Positions 29,985-38,614 of a stretch of DNA of 64,000 nucleotides are shown here, piece by piece. The notes under the pieces are model-generated. The model was not told the DNA's origin, made no database searches, and saw nothing but the letters and a program-made list of their open reading frames with translations. The translations under genes and the position numbers were made by a program. The stretch is from the NCBI RefSeq assembly GCF_019457595.1, contig NZ_CP080419.1, positions 1,798,001-1,862,000 on the forward strand. The letters run 5' to 3'. Positions within the stretch are counted from its first letter, which is position 1. Each line of letters opens with the position of its first letter. The stretch is from Shewanella psychrotolerans (GTDB lineage Bacteria; Pseudomonadota; Gammaproteobacteria; Enterobacterales; Shewanellaceae).

Positions 29985-31534
29985 AGCCCACCTCCCATCT
30001 TAATGGCTGAAATAACGGCTTGGGCTTTTTGACGGGTTTCATCGGCTTCGGCTTGAGGATCTGAGTCATATACCACTCCCGCGCCCGCTTGAATATGGGC
30101 AACCCCATTTTTGACAAATGCAGAGCGGATCACAATACAGGTATCCATATCGCCTAGGCCATTAACATAACCCACTGCGCCGCCGTAGCTGCCGCGCCTG
30201 GCTTTCTCTGCGCCGCGGATAAGTTGTGCCGCACTTACTTTAGGTGCGCCGGTTAAGGTGCCCATATTCATGCAAGCCTGATAAGCGTGAAGTGCATCTA
30301 AATCTTCACGTAATTGCCCCGTCACTCGGCTGACTAAATGCATCACATGGGAGTAGCGATCGACTTTGAGTAACTCTGGTACTTTGCGGCTACCACTTTG
30401 GCTTATGCGGGCGACATCGTTACGAGCGAGATCGACGAGCATTAGGTGCTCCGAAAGCTCTTTCTTATCTAGCCTAAGCTCTAGCTCAATGCGGCTGTCG
30501 AGATCGAAATCTATCTGACCATCATTGGTTTTGCCGCGTTTGCGGGTACCCGCAATGGGATAGATCTCCACTTGATTGGTTGAGGCCTCATATTTAAGCG
30601 CGCTCTCTGGCGATGCGCCAAATAGGGTAAAGTCATCACCTCTAAAATAGAACATATAGGGGCTAGGATTAGTCAAACGCAGGGCGCGATAGGCGCCTAA
30701 CGTGTTGGGGCAGGGCAAGCTAAAGCTGCGAGAAGGCACCACCTGAAAAATATCACCAGCAACGATATGGCGCTTGAGATCATTTACAATCGATTTAAAT
30801 GCATCGTCACTGATATTGACTTGGGTCTGTGCATCGATAGGCGTTAATGCTTCAATCGGGTGTAACTGTTGGCAGGCTTGTTTCAGTTTACTCATCCGCG
30901 TCGCCAGCGTCTCTGATACCGCTAATTGGTCGCAAAAATTGTGAGTGATGATATCGGCTTGTTGCTGTTGATGGTCGACCAAAATCAGGGTTTCGGCTAG
31001 ATAGAACAGATAATCTGGGCAGCTATTATCACTATCTGGCACTTGGGGTAATGGCTCTACGGTGTCAATTAGGTCGTAGGCTAGTACGCCACCTAAAAAC
31101 AGTGATTCAAATGCGCTGTTGTTACCGGTATCGATATGCTGAATTAAGGCTCTAAGGCCATCTAGTGGTGATGTCGATTTTAGTCTTGCATCTTCATCGA
31201 GTAACTCAGGATTCTTGGTTAGGCGTAATGTCAGTGTATCGTTAGATAAGATGGCATTATCAAGCTTAAAATGGGCCTTGATAGGTAATAGCAGTGACTG
31301 ACCATTGGCATTTAATGCGGTAAACGTCAGGCTGTATCCTTCGCAGCGGATCATCATTGCTGCGTGGGTCATGACTATGCTTTTTAGGTGATCTTTGCTG
31401 TCTATCTCTGCCGATTCTAACAGCATAGTGTGCGGCGCATTTTGAGTCAGGTGTTGATACAAATTAAGGGGATCATCATGGTAGGTGATCCGCTCCTTCA
31501 CTGTGCTGACTCTTGCCAGAGTGTCATACGCCAT
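29981..31534 (-). CDS. trpE: anthranilate synthase component I
   Basis: Converts chorismate to anthranilate with ammonia from TrpG; first and feedback-controlled enzyme of the pathway. It has about 517 residues. The tryptophan-binding LLES motif is near residue 38. The chorismate-binding core includes PIAGTRKRGK, LMLVDLARNDVARI and GTLTGAPKVSAAQLIRG. Two ATGs lie six bases apart; the second, at 31534, has GGAG at eight bases and is preferred over 31540. Transcription is controlled by the trpL attenuator upstream. Confidence 0.96.
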   Translation of the reverse strand: MAYDTLARVSTVKERITYHDDPLNLYQHLTQNAPHTMLLESAEIDSKDHLKSIVMTHAAMMIRCEGYSLTFTALNANGQSLLLPIKAHFKLDNAILSNDTLTLRLTKNPELLDEDARLKSTSPLDGLRALIQHIDTGNNSAFESLFLGGVLAYDLIDTVEPLPQVPDSDNSCPDYLFYLAETLILVDHQQQQADIITHNFCDQLAVSETLATRMSKLKQACQQLHPIEALTPIDAQTQVNISDDAFKSIVNDLKRHIVAGDIFQVVPSRSFSLPCPNTLGAYRALRLTNPSPYMFYFRGDDFTLFGASPESALKYEASTNQVEIYPIAGTRKRGKTNDGQIDFDLDSRIELELRLDKKELSEHLMLVDLARNDVARISQSGSRKVPELLKVDRYSHVMHLVSRVTGQLREDLDALHAYQACMNMGTLTGAPKVSAAQLIRGAEKARRGSYGGAVGYVNGLGDMDTCIVIRSAFVKNGVAHIQAGAGVVYDSDPQAEADETRQKAQAVISAIKMGGGL

Positions 31535-31638
31535 ATTCATTACTCCGAGTTATCTCTGGGACCGTTTCTATCATTAGAGATTATTTAGCTAACGATTCAA
31601 GAACCCAATTATTTCAATGAAATTAAATTATTAAATGC

Positions 31639-31666
31639 AAAAAGCCCGCATTGGATGCGGGCTTTT
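31639..31666 (-). terminator. trp attenuator terminator (3:4 hairpin)
   Basis: AAAAAGCCCGCAT / ATGCGGGCTTTTT, perfect 13-base arms with a three-base loop, lying between trpL and trpE. The arm CCCGC can alternatively pair with GCGGG right after the trpL stop (the antiterminator). Confidence 0.93.
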
Positions 31667-31714
31667 TGTCAAATCTTGTCTCTTTTACATGAGCACAGAG
31701 TTTCACACCACCCG

Positions 31715-31765
31715 CTAATTTGGGAAGTGCCACCACCAATTGATGTTGTTGAACTGCTGTGTCAT
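31715..31765 (-). CDS. trpL: trp operon leader peptide TrpL
   Basis: A 16-residue ORF, MTQQFNNINWWWHFPN, with three consecutive Trp codons, about 175 bases upstream of trpE. Downstream of the Trp codons, CACTTCCC can pair with GGGTGGTG (1:2 pause hairpin). GCGGG just past the stop can pair with CCCGC of the terminator stem (2:3). This is the classic ribosome-mediated attenuation layout: scarcity of charged tRNA-Trp stalls the ribosome and prevents termination. The ribosome-binding site is weak (GAGA). Too short for ordinary gene finders. Confidence 0.93.
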   Translation of the reverse strand: MTQQFNNINWWWHFPN

Positions 31766-31816
31766 TGAATCGTTTCTCTATTTGTCATGTAAAAGTTGAA
31801 ATTTGTTAGTGGCTCT

Positions 31817-31846
31817 ATAAAAGCATTCGATTGGGCTCTATGTCAA
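31817..31846 (-). promoter_or_regulatory. possible trp operon promoter
   Basis: On the minus strand, a perfect TTGACA (31841-31846) with TTTTAT 18 bases downstream, about 50 bases before trpL. I saw no clear TrpR operator. The divergent rnm gene starts 116 bases beyond the -35. Confidence 0.45.
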
Positions 31847-31962
31847 TTGAATATTTTTCTATTTCAGATTTATTTTGTCTAACCGACTTGCTTATAACGA
31901 GTTTATAGCACTATTTAACCCAATTAGATGTTTCTAATAACAAACTCTAGTAGAATAACCAG

Positions 31963-32823
31963 ATGACAGATGAAACGCTTTTAATCGATCTTCACAGCCA
32001 CACAACGGCATCCGATGGCCAGTTAACGCCTTCGGAGTTAGTTGCCCGAGCACTCGAAAAGGGTGTACAGATGTTGGCTATTACCGATCACGATACGCTC
32101 GCAGGATTAGATGAGGCGCACCAATTTAATAATGCTCAGCCTCAACCTCTGCGTTTAATTAACGGTACTGAAATATCAACTCGTTGGAATAACTTTGATA
32201 TTCATATCGTTGCATTAAATATTGAACGCTCAAATATTGTTCTTAATGAGTTTCTTTGTCAGCAGCGAAGGCTGCGAGAAGCAAGGGCTATGGAGATAGG
32301 ACTTCGCTTAGAGAAGGCGGGTATTGCTGGTGCGTATGAGGGGGCTAAGGCGTTAGCCGATGGTGCGGCGCTCAGTCGCGGGCATTATGCTCGCTGGTTA
32401 GCCGATAATGGTTATGCAGTAAACGCCGCTGCGGTGTTTAAGAAATATCTCGCACGCGGAAAAACAGGTTATGTACCCAACAATTGGTCCGATATGGCGA
32501 GTGCAATCGAGATCATTCATCAAGCGAACGGGATTGCCGTATTAGCCCATCCTAGTGGTTACAAGTTGTCGGCTAAGTGGTTGAAGCGCCTAGTGCGAGA
32601 GTTTAAAGAGGCGGGTGGTGATGCCATCGAAGTGGTACTCGGGCAGCAAACTGTCGATGACCGTAATAATTTAATTGCGCTGAGTAAGCTCAATCAGTTG
32701 TTTGCATCTCTTGGGAGTGATTTTCACTTCCCGAGTGGCTGGATAGAATTAGGTAAAAATATGTTCCAACCCCAAGGTGTTGATTGGGTTTGGCAAATGG
32801 AAAAGTGGACGGAAACACCATGA
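31963..32823 (+). CDS. rnm: PHP-domain 5'-3' exoribonuclease RNase AM (YciV)
   Basis: 286-residue metal-dependent PHP-fold enzyme, orthologous by sequence and position to E. coli YciV, which trims the 5' ends of 5S, 16S and 23S rRNA. Metal motifs are LIDLHSHTTASDGQL at the N-terminus, ITDHDTLAGLDEA, VLAHPSGYKLS and GSDFHFPSGW. Divergent from trpL and coupled to yciO by an ATGA overlap, the same order as trpL-yciV-yciO in E. coli. Confidence 0.93.
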   Translation: MTDETLLIDLHSHTTASDGQLTPSELVARALEKGVQMLAITDHDTLAGLDEAHQFNNAQPQPLRLINGTEISTRWNNFDIHIVALNIERSNIVLNEFLCQQRRLREARAMEIGLRLEKAGIAGAYEGAKALADGAALSRGHYARWLADNGYAVNAAAVFKKYLARGKTGYVPNNWSDMASAIEIIHQANGIAVLAHPSGYKLSAKWLKRLVREFKEAGGDAIEVVLGQQTVDDRNNLIALSKLNQLFASLGSDFHFPSGWIELGKNMFQPQGVDWVWQMEKWTETP

Positions 32824-33440
32824 GTCAGTTTTTTTATGTACATGAGGAAAATCCTCAAACCCGTTTGATTAATCAAGCGGTCAATGTGATCAAGCAGGGC
32901 GGCGTTGTGGTTTATCCCACAGATTCTGGCTATGCACTAGGTTGTTTGCTTGGCGAAAAAGATGCGATGACACGTATCGCTCGAATTCGCCAGATAGATA
33001 ATGATCATAATTTCTCCTTGATGGTTCGCGATCAGTCTGAGTTAGCTACCTATGCTAGGGTTGATAACCAAGCATACCGTGTGCTTAAGAATAATACCCC
33101 AGGACCATTTACCTTCATCTTTAAGGCGAGTAAAGAGGTGCCGAAGCGCCTGCAAAACCCTAAGAAGAAAACCATTGGTATTCGAGTTCCCGATAACATT
33201 ATAGCCTTGGCATTACTCGAGGCTCTCGATGCCCCCTTGATGTCAACCAGTTTGATCTTGCCCGGTGAAGAGTTTACCGAGTCAGATCCAGAGCATATTC
33301 GTGACATATTAGAACACCAAGTGGATGTGATTATTCATGGTGGGTACTTAGGCCAAAAACCGACGACGGTTATCGATCTGTCTGAAGGTGACATCGATAT
33401 TTTACGCGAAGGTGCAGGGGACGTGAGTCAGTTTGTTTAA
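32820..33440 (+). CDS. yciO: YciO/Sua5/TsaC family threonylcarbamoyl-AMP synthase-like protein
   Basis: 206-residue YrdC-fold protein. The Lys-Arg nucleotide-binding surface is seen in VVYPTDSGYALGC and IRVPDNIIALALLEAL. By gene order and size it corresponds to E. coli YciO, a paralogue of TsaC whose physiological role is less clear than tRNA t6A synthesis. I place the start at ATG 32820, which overlaps the rnm stop, rather than a more upstream in-frame codon inside rnm. Confidence 0.9.
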   Translation: MSQFFYVHEENPQTRLINQAVNVIKQGGVVVYPTDSGYALGCLLGEKDAMTRIARIRQIDNDHNFSLMVRDQSELATYARVDNQAYRVLKNNTPGPFTFIFKASKEVPKRLQNPKKKTIGIRVPDNIIALALLEALDAPLMSTSLILPGEEFTESDPEHIRDILEHQVDVIIHGGYLGQKPTTVIDLSEGDIDILREGAGDVSQFV

Positions 33441-33559
33441 ACCTCTGTCTATTGGCAAGTTTTGTAGGTATAATCGCGCGTTTGGCGTAAAGTAGCCTAG
33501 TGATTTTAGGTCTGTTTTAGCGGGTTCCCTTTGAAAAATAAGGGGTATTGGGAGAGCGG

Positions 33560-34348
33560 ATGCAGGGTACACAGAAAAGTTTACCTTTAGCCGTAATACG
33601 AGGTGAAGTGGTAAAGCAGTTACCCGCTGATCTTTTCATTCCTCCTGAAGCGCTTGAAGTATTTCTTGAATCTTTTGAAGGCCCGCTCGATCTGCTGCTT
33701 TATCTTATTCGTAAGCAAAAACTTGATGTCGTCGAGCTCGCCATCTCTCCGGTAACGGATCAGTATCTTGTGTATATTGAGCTATTACAGGGCGCGCGCG
33801 TTGAGCTAGCGGCTGATTATTTGGTCATGGCGGCGACATTAGCTGAGATTAAGTCAAGGCTGTTGTTACCTAAGCCTGAAGCTGAAGAAGATGAGGAAGA
33901 TGATCCTCGTGCCCAGCTAATTAGGCAGCTAAAAGCCTATGAAGTAATTAAAGAGGCGCAGCAACGTCTTGATGAATTGCCTCGTTTAGAGCGAGATATT
34001 TTTCAAGCAAAAGCGATGCCTGCTTCTGATATTAAGCCAATTATTGTACCTCCCAGTGTTTCTTTGTTTGAGTTAGCGGGTGCATTTGCTGCGGTATTAA
34101 AGCGAGTCGAAGCGACTGAACATCATCATGTGAGACGTGAAACGCTATCGACACGCGAACGAATGATACAAATTTTGGCTATGCTAGAAGGTAAGTCTTA
34201 CGTGCCTTTTGAACAGCTTTTCGATGTGAGCGAAGGAAGAGCGGGTGTCGTGGTCAGCTTTTTGGCATTAATGGAATTGGTCAAAGAATTACTGGTGGAT
34301 CTGATCCAGGCTGAGCCTCTGTCGACCATTCATGTAAGGGCTTATTGA
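33560..34348 (+). CDS. scpA: segregation and condensation protein A (ScpA)
   Basis: Kleisin subunit of the Smc-ScpAB condensin complex, 262 residues. The N-terminal SMC-binding helix region has FEGPLDLLLYLIRKQKLDV near residues 39-57. An acidic stretch EAEEDEEDD follows near 113, and a winged-helix C-terminal domain contains VVSFLALMELVKE. ATG 33560 is preferred to an upstream TTG at 33548 because GGGAGAG sits before it. Directly adjacent to scpB. The presence of ScpAB rather than MukBEF fits Shewanella. Confidence 0.93.
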   Translation: MQGTQKSLPLAVIRGEVVKQLPADLFIPPEALEVFLESFEGPLDLLLYLIRKQKLDVVELAISPVTDQYLVYIELLQGARVELAADYLVMAATLAEIKSRLLLPKPEAEEDEEDDPRAQLIRQLKAYEVIKEAQQRLDELPRLERDIFQAKAMPASDIKPIIVPPSVSLFELAGAFAAVLKRVEATEHHHVRRETLSTRERMIQILAMLEGKSYVPFEQLFDVSEGRAGVVVSFLALMELVKELLVDLIQAEPLSTIHVRAY

Positions 34349-34987
34349 TTGTCGAATAACAAACTGCAAATCAATCCTGAACAACTTAAGCAGCTCATTG
34401 AAGCCAGCTTATTTGTGATGGCGAAAACGGTCTCAATAAAGCAGTTGAGTGAAAGCGTTTTAGTTGAATTTAACGTTTCACGCAGCAGGATTAAGACGGC
34501 ATTAGAAGAGTTGCAGCAAGATTATCAAGGCAGAGGGGTCGAGTTAGTTAAGGTGGCTGGTGGTTATCGCTTTCAGTCTATTGAAACTTTAAGTCCTTAT
34601 TTACAAAGCCTGTGGCAAGAAAAGGCGCCAAGATATTCCAGAGCGACATTGGAGACATTGGCAGTTATAGCCTATCGTCAACCCGTGACTCGGGGTGATA
34701 TCGAGTTTGTCCGTGGTGTGGCGGTTGGTAGTCACATCATAAAGAGTTTATCCGATAGACATTGGATTAAAATCGTAGGCCATAAAGAGGTGCCGGGACG
34801 GCCCGCTCTGTATGCGACTACAAATGAATTTTTAGCCTATTTTGGCTTAGATACGATAGCGGATCTTCCTGCTTTATCCGATGCTGAGTCATTAGCGGCA
34901 CTATTTTCTGGCGTAAAGGGTTCAGATGTGAACTCTGACGATGCAGAAGATGTGCCCGAAACTACAGAAGAGTCAACTAATGAGTGA
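34349..34987 (+). CDS. scpB: segregation and condensation protein B (ScpB)
   Basis: Partner of ScpA in the condensin complex, forming a tandem winged-helix dimer. It is 212 residues. Conserved segments are [27 protein letters not shown] and [19 protein letters not shown], with an acidic C-terminal tail from about residue 188. It starts with TTG immediately after the scpA stop and overlaps rluB by eight bases, so the three genes form one operon. Confidence 0.93.
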   Translation: MSNNKLQINPEQLKQLIEASLFVMAKTVSIKQLSESVLVEFNVSRSRIKTALEELQQDYQGRGVELVKVAGGYRFQSIETLSPYLQSLWQEKAPRYSRATLETLAVIAYRQPVTRGDIEFVRGVAVGSHIIKSLSDRHWIKIVGHKEVPGRPALYATTNEFLAYFGLDTIADLPALSDAESLAALFSGVKGSDVNSDDAEDVPETTEESTNE

Positions 34988-35846
34988 AAAATTGCAGAAA
35001 GTCTTGGCCCGTGCAGGCCATGGCTCCCGTCGTGAGATGGAGGCATGGATTGCTGCAGGCCGAGTTAGTATTGACGGAGAAATTGCTAAGCTTGGTGATA
35101 GAATTGAAGCCGATGCAAAAATTCGTATCGATGGCAGAGCAGTATCGGTTAAGTCTGAAGAAGATTTAGTGTGTCGAGTGATTGCTTATCATAAACCTGA
35201 AGGTGAGATTTGCAGTCGTAAAGATCCAGAAGGGCGTCCAACAGTATTTGATCGGTTACCTCGTACCCGCGATTCTCGCTGGGTCGCTGTGGGAAGACTA
35301 GATATCAATACCTCTGGGCTATTGCTGTTTACCTCTGACGGTGAACTGGCTAATCGTCTAATGCACCCTTCTCATGAAGTAGAGCGCGAATATGCGGTAC
35401 GTACTTTTGGTGAAGTGACTGATGCTTGTATTCAACGTCTTCGTAACGGTGTGACGTTAGAAGATGGTCCAGCGCATTTTGACAAGGTCAAACCTGCGGG
35501 TGGTGAAGGCATGAATAAGTGGTGGCATGTATCGCTTGCAGAGGGCCGTAATCGTGAAGTTCGTCGTTTATGGGAATCTCAAGAGGTGCAAGTTAGCCGC
35601 TTGATCCGTATCCGTTACGGCATGATTGAGCTGCCTAAGTCACTTCCTCGTGGCGGTTGGGTTGAGTTACCTATTGAGGAAGTAAACTACCTTAGAAAGA
35701 TGGCAGGCCTCGAAGATGAGAATCGTACCTTAATGGGATTAGACAAACACAGTGTTGCCCGTTCAAAGGTCAAGAGCGCCAAGATTCGTCGCGCTGTTCG
35801 TAAGCATAAAACCACATCAGGTAAGACACCTCGTCAACGCACTTAG
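34980..35846 (+). CDS. rluB: 23S rRNA pseudouridine(2605) synthase RluB
   Basis: 288-residue RsuA-type pseudouridine synthase. The N-terminal S4 RNA-binding domain ([20 protein letters not shown]) runs to about residue 60. The catalytic Asp lies in [20 protein letters not shown], near residue 106. [12 protein letters not shown] follows. The C-terminal 40 residues are basic. The start ATG 34980 lies inside the end of scpB. Upstream genes match the E. coli trp-yciV-yciO-rluB neighbourhood. RluE/RluF paralogues differ in motif details, so RluB is favoured by context. Confidence 0.93.
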   Translation: MSEKLQKVLARAGHGSRREMEAWIAAGRVSIDGEIAKLGDRIEADAKIRIDGRAVSVKSEEDLVCRVIAYHKPEGEICSRKDPEGRPTVFDRLPRTRDSRWVAVGRLDINTSGLLLFTSDGELANRLMHPSHEVEREYAVRTFGEVTDACIQRLRNGVTLEDGPAHFDKVKPAGGEGMNKWWHVSLAEGRNREVRRLWESQEVQVSRLIRIRYGMIELPKSLPRGGWVELPIEEVNYLRKMAGLEDENRTLMGLDKHSVARSKVKSAKIRRAVRKHKTTSGKTPRQRT

Positions 35847-35862
35847 TGTTATTTTACCTCAT

Positions 35863-35890
35863 AAAAAAGGTCGCAATTGCGACCTTTTTT
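35863..35890 (+). terminator. terminator after rluB
   Basis: Perfect palindrome AAAAAAGGTCGCAA / TTGCGACCTTTTTT ending in six T. Confidence 0.93.
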
Positions 35891-35897
35891 AATTTTC

Positions 35898-36127
35898 AGC
35901 CCTAAACCACCTACTTCAGTAGGTGGTTATCATCATTTAGGCTTAGCCTGTAATTTGCATTGATGGATAGATTCAGTTACCCATCGTACGGGGCAGTGTA
36001 ACTACTTTCCCAATGCTATAAGCAGGCTAAATAGAGCCAAAAATAGGTTGGGTAAATAAGTAGACGCTTTTGGCCCCTTTGAGGGGGCTAATACAAAGCC
36101 ACCTTCTTCAGAAGGTGGATTTTTACA
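35898..36127. mobile_element. non-autonomous IS200/IS605-like element (palindrome-ended remnant)
   Basis: About 230 bases with no ORF, bounded by related hairpins: CCACCTACT/AGTAGGTGG at 35907-35926 and CCACCTTCT/AGAAGGTGG at 36099-36118. A further hairpin (GGCCCC/GGGGCT type) lies near 36072-36089. Subterminal imperfect palindromes without inverted terminal repeats are typical of IS200/IS605 transposons and their transposase-less derivatives. No transposase fragment is recognisable. Exact ends and target are uncertain. Confidence 0.6.
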
Positions 36128-36188
36128 TCTAAATCAACGCTTTTAGTGACTCACTTTTTATACAGCTAAGTATAATTAGGCGTTGACG

Positions 36189-36545
36189 TTAATGGCTTAA
36201 GCGTAACTCATGTCTATGTTCGTGAACATAGTCAGCTGCACATTGTGTGCACCTTTGCTCTAAGGGATCATCATTTAACCTTTGAGATTCAATTTCCGCC
36301 TCGCAATCGGCGCATAAACCATAAAGGCCGATATCGAGTTGGCAAATAGCAGCATCGAGTTGGGTTAATCGCATAAATAGTGGTTCGTCGCAGAGCTTAG
36401 CAGCGGTCATTTCATCTATCAACGTCGATAGCGAAAGCATTGTGTGATCAATCGATAGTTGATGTAGCGCTAGCAGGTTACCTAACTCTTTCCTGAGATT
36501 AGCTTCAAGCTCTGACAGTTCATGTCTGATGTGGGTTCTGCTCAC
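36189..36545 (-). CDS. TraR/DksA-type zinc-finger protein
   Basis: 118-residue protein whose first 75 residues form a predicted coiled coil. The C-terminus carries a four-Cys zinc finger (YGLCADCEAEI then RCTQCA). This resembles DksA/TraR factors that enter the RNA polymerase secondary channel. It is shorter than DksA (about 150) and lacks a clear DxxDxA coiled-coil tip, so it is probably an accessory paralogue of unproven function. Start is GTG 36545. Encoded alone. Confidence 0.8.
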   Translation of the reverse strand: MSRTHIRHELSELEANLRKELGNLLALHQLSIDHTMLSLSTLIDEMTAAKLCDEPLFMRLTQLDAAICQLDIGLYGLCADCEAEIESQRLNDDPLEQRCTQCAADYVHEHRHELRLSH

Positions 36546-36856
36546 AAATCATCGCCTAGTTAACTTTATTGGATATTCAGTCTAAACCGCTTTGTTAACT
36601 CGGCTATGACGAAGATCAAAAACTGAGTGACATTTTTAAAAATTTGATGATTTTTACCTGAGAGGGAGTGAACTTGCCTAGTTAAATTTTGTTCACGATA
36701 AAAGCGTTTTAATCTAGGCGAATGGATTACTGCCTAGCAATTTAAGCCAAGCTTATTTAATAAAGAGTAATACCAATGAGCATAAAGAGGTGATCGCTCA
36801 GTGAGAATCTAGCGCTAATGAGTTAGCTGCAAGTTCCTCCCTTTTTATAGAGGAAC
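36546..36856. other. intergenic region between the DksA-like gene and dusC
   Basis: 311 bases between the start of the DksA-like gene and the end of dusC. It holds an imperfect inverted repeat at 36676-36719. At 36833-36857 GTTCCTC/GAGGAAC forms a hairpin abutting the dusC stop that may help terminate dusC. The rest is unassigned. Confidence 0.5.
36676..36719. repeat. imperfect inverted repeat
   Basis: GCCTAGTTAAA pairs with TTTAATCTAGGC apart from one bulged base, around an AT-rich loop. A third GCCTAG occurs at about 36732. It may be a short intergenic repeat element; no second copy was found in this window. Confidence 0.4.
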
Positions 36857-37786
36857 TCAGCTATCTTTCAGCAAAGAGAGGATCTGCTTGGTGTTTTTCA
36901 AGACTCGGACCTGTAAAAACAGCTGCTCGCCTTCACTGTAGTGACGGGCAATAAATCTTAACCATTGTTTAATTCTTGCTGGATAGTACTTCTCTTTTTC
37001 ACTGACAATTTCAAAGTCTGAATATTGGATCAGCAGGGTTTTTACTTCAGCCCAGGCCATTGGGGCTTGCAGCCCTTTCACTACATGAGCAAGATTGGGA
37101 ACGGTAAGTGCGCCTCGACCCAACATGACATCATCACAGCCGCTTGCTTGCTGACATTTTAAGTAGTCTTCTCGACTCCATATTTCGCCATTGGCAATAA
37201 TAGGAAGTTGGGTTGCCTGTTTGATTTTGGCAATATATTCCCAATGCGCGGGTGGACGATAGGCTTCTTCCTTGGTGCGAGCATGTACGGTTAATTCGCT
37301 GGCACCGGCAGCTTCAATTGCCTGAGCGATTTCAATACAGCGACTTTTATCATCCCACCCTAAACGGATTTTAGCCGATACGGGTTTATCTGCTGGAACC
37401 GCTTCTCTTACGGCTTTGGTCACACGGTAGATGGTTTCTGGCTCTTTTAATAGTGCAGCCCCACCGTTACTGCGATTGACCATTGGGGCGGGGCAACCAT
37501 AGTTTAAGTCTACGCCGCGAGAGCCAAGCTCAATAGCCCTAACCGCATTTTCAGCCATCCAGTTAGGATCTTGTCCCAATAGCTGCAGCCGAACGGGGGT
37601 GCCTGAAGCGGTATTACATTGGTATTTCAATTCTGCACAAAGACGAAAGAATACCTTCTCGGGTAATAGTTGATCGACGACGCGTATAAATTCACTTACC
37701 ACTAGGTCATAACCACCAACACTGGTCAATAACGCTCGCATTGGGGCGTCTGCAACACCTTCCATCGGGGCTAAAACTACGCGCAT
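36857..37786 (-). CDS. dusC: tRNA-dihydrouridine(16) synthase DusC
   Basis: Flavoenzyme reducing uridine 16 of tRNA D-loops with NADPH. It is 309 residues, close to E. coli DusC (315). The start VVLAPMEGVADAPMRALL binds FMN. The catalytic Cys is in VDLNYGCPAPMVNRSNGGAA near residue 98. SAKIRLGWDD and IANGEIWSREDYLK follow. The short length and this motif pattern distinguish DusC from DusA and DusB. Encoded alone. Confidence 0.95.
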   Translation of the reverse strand: MRVVLAPMEGVADAPMRALLTSVGGYDLVVSEFIRVVDQLLPEKVFFRLCAELKYQCNTASGTPVRLQLLGQDPNWMAENAVRAIELGSRGVDLNYGCPAPMVNRSNGGAALLKEPETIYRVTKAVREAVPADKPVSAKIRLGWDDKSRCIEIAQAIEAAGASELTVHARTKEEAYRPPAHWEYIAKIKQATQLPIIANGEIWSREDYLKCQQASGCDDVMLGRGALTVPNLAHVVKGLQAPMAWAEVKTLLIQYSDFEIVSEKEKYYPARIKQWLRFIARHYSEGEQLFLQVRVLKNTKQILSLLKDS

Positions 37787-38140
37787 CTAATCAATTCTCT
37801 CTTCGCTGTATTCGTAATTATCTGGGGATGATTAATTATCCCTTCTATCGATTAACCCAAGTTTTCAGCAATTACTGAGATTAGGCTAAAAGGGCGCTAA
37901 TTCTACGACATGGCATTTATAGATACAAAATTAAAGCGAACATCTGCTGGCAAAAATTAATCACTGAGCGTTGATTTCGATGAATCATGTTGCTCTATCA
38001 TGAAATATGTATCATAAATGTGATGTATGATAAGTTTTTTGAAATAAAATAGATCGCTATCGGGTCATATTAACCGAGCCAGCAAACTATGCAATGTTGG
38101 CAACCAGTTGCATACAAATTGATCATTAAAGGAAGCTATT
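37787..38140. promoter_or_regulatory. upstream region of the EGKCG-peptide operon with two inverted repeats
   Basis: 354 bases. TATCATA at 38010-38016 and TATGATA at 38026-38032 form a seven-base inverted repeat with a nine-base gap. TATGCAA at 38088-38094 and TTGCATA at 38108-38114 form a second. Either could be an operator; the second lies 27 bases before the start codon. No sigma factor or metal regulator is encoded next to the operon. AAGGAAG precedes the ATG. Confidence 0.45.
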
Positions 38141-38581
38141 ATGAAATTAGTAAAAAATACTGCAGTGGCTGTTGCGTTAGGTACCGTTTGTGTTGGAAGC
38201 GCCTTCGCGGTAGAAGCACAAGCAAATCCATTTGGTTATAGTGAAATGCAAGCCGGTTACCAAATTGTTGATGGTGAAGGTAAGTGTGGTGAAGGTAAAT
38301 GTGGCGAGAATATGAAAAAAGCCGCCAAAGAAGCTAAATGCGGCGCAGAAAAGAAAGCCATGAAAGAAGGTAAGTGCGGTGAAGGCAAATGCGGTGCAGC
38401 AAAGAAAGCCATGAAAGAAGGTAAGTGCGGTGAAGGCAAATGCGGCGCAGAAAAGAAAGCCATGAAAGAGGGAAAGTGTGGTGAAGGCAAATGCGGTGAG
38501 AAGATGATGAGGGAACAAAAGGGGAAAAGTGAAGAAAACATGAAAAAAGGCAAAGAAGGTAAGTGTGGCGGCAATAAATAA
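38141..38581 (+). CDS. hvfA: EGKCG-repeat RiPP precursor (HvfA/bufferin-type)
   Basis: 146-residue secreted low-complexity peptide. A Sec signal peptide occupies residues 1-23 with predicted cleavage after AFA. The rest is Lys, Glu, Gly and Cys rich. There are nine exact EGKCG motifs (at about 46, 51, 76, 81, 93, 98, 110, 115 and 139) plus one EAKCG at 64. The core is three direct 17-residue repeats KKAMKEGKCGEGKCGA. In characterised HvfA-type precursors a DUF692 iron oxidase converts EGKCG cysteines to copper-binding oxazolone/thioamide groups. The DUF692 and DUF2063 genes directly downstream support the same role here; modification itself is inferred. More motifs than needed for one metal suggests a multi-site copper buffer. 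Confidence 0.88.
   Translation: MKLVKNTAVAVALGTVCVGSAFAVEAQANPFGYSEMQAGYQIVDGEGKCGEGKCGENMKKAAKEAKCGAEKKAMKEGKCGEGKCGAAKKAMKEGKCGEGKCGAEKKAMKEGKCGEGKCGEKMMREQKGKSEENMKKGKEGKCGGNK
38351..38503 (+). repeat. three 51-base tandem repeats inside the precursor gene
   Basis: Units begin at 38351, 38402 and 38453, each coding 17 residues with two EGKCG motifs. The first two are nearly identical; the third diverges at several wobble positions. Copy number is likely to vary between strains by recombination or slippage. Confidence 0.9.
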
Positions 38582-38614
38582 TAGATCCATTGGTTAATCA
38601 TGAGCGTTAATCTT

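Noticed and set aside
38177..38601. Long minus-strand ORFs (114 and 137 codons) opposite the EGKCG precursor
   Set aside because: They are products of the repetitive composition of the plus-strand gene. They have no ribosome site and read as Phe/Leu/Pro/His repeats.
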